Below, piece after piece: positions 6,562 to 6,659 of a stretch of DNA of 6,659 nt. A program made the translations under genes and the position numbers. Each line of letters begins with the position of its first letter. The first letter of the stretch is position 1. The notes beneath the pieces are model-generated. The model saw only the letters and a list, made by a program, of their open reading frames with translations, was not told where the DNA came from and searched no databases. This stretch comes from an uncultured Candidatus Saccharibacteria bacterium (GTDB lineage Bacteria; Patescibacteriota; Saccharimonadia; Saccharimonadales; Saccharimonadaceae): positions 1 to 6,659 of the forward strand of contig CALHIA010000118.1 of NCBI GenBank assembly GCA_938030585.1. Direction: 5' to 3'.

Positions 6562-6659
6562 ATGAAAATTTATACTCTAAGGCACGGCGAAACCGATGCA
6601 AACAAACAAGGTGTGAGTGCCGGCTTACTCGACACTAATCTTAATACCACTGGCGTCAA
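6562..6659 (+). CDS. Histidine phosphatase / phosphoglycerate mutase-like protein (3'-truncated by window edge)
   Basis: Only the first 32 codons are visible. They begin MKIYTLRHGETDAN, the RHG signature of the histidine phosphatase superfamily, with His8 as the expected phospho-accepting residue. A downstream DTNLNTTG resembles the D-x-x-L-(T/N)-x-x-G element common in phosphoglycerate mutase-like (GpmB/CobC-type) members. The ATG follows the murL stop by one base, so it is probably translated from the murL transcript. A GGAG at 6546-6549 inside murL is 12 bases from the ATG, rather far for a good ribosome site. The substrate cannot be told from this fragment; members act on sugar phosphates, phosphoproteins or nucleotide-linked intermediates. 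Confidence 0.9.
   Translation, partial: MKIYTLRHGETDANKQGVSAGLLDTNLNTTGV

Overview
The window is a dense bacterial chromosome segment. All five genes lie on the + strand, and the gaps between them are 2, 37, 46 and 1 nt. No rRNA, tRNA, CRISPR array, IS element or convincing terminator was seen, and no stretch over 300 bases lacks a gene. The lineage is uncertain. My best guess is a member of the Candidate Phyla Radiation (Patescibacteria, possibly Saccharibacteria-like). This rests on tight packing, a lack of clear Shine-Dalgarno sequences, a SecA with an extra acidic segment and no zinc-finger tail, and AT-rich extended -10 promoters right next to start codons. About 2,150 codons contain no in-frame TGA, and every visible stop is TAA or TAG. 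This argues against the UGA=Gly code of Gracilibacteria/Absconditabacteria.

Layout: (1) 2-2308, the 3' part of secA, entering at the Walker A motif, so roughly 100 N-terminal residues lie upstream. (2) 2311-3582, a complete M16-family zinc peptidase with an intact HxxEH site, two bases after secA and probably co-transcribed with it. (3) 3620-4951, a MurD-family peptidoglycan ligase behind its own extended -10 promoter. (4) 4998-6560, a PP-loop protein recognised as MurL, the UDP-MurNAc-L-Ala-L-Glu epimerase, also behind an extended -10 promoter. (5) 6562 to the window end, the start of a histidine phosphatase.

The central result is the murD-murL pair. In the ordinary route MurI makes D-Glu and MurD adds it to UDP-MurNAc-L-Ala. 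In the alternative route described in Xanthomonas oryzae, MurD2 adds L-Glu and MurL then inverts the attached residue using ATP. Here the MurD homologue lacks the SKATN-type D-Glu pocket motif, has a variant P-loop (GTKGKGTT), and sits beside murL. I therefore infer that this organism makes peptidoglycan D-glutamate by the L-Glu addition and epimerisation route.

A second pattern is regulatory. Both non-coupled genes (murD and murL) have a TGn-extended -10 box ending 6-7 nt before the ATG. Transcription would start at, or one base before, the start codon, which predicts leaderless mRNAs.
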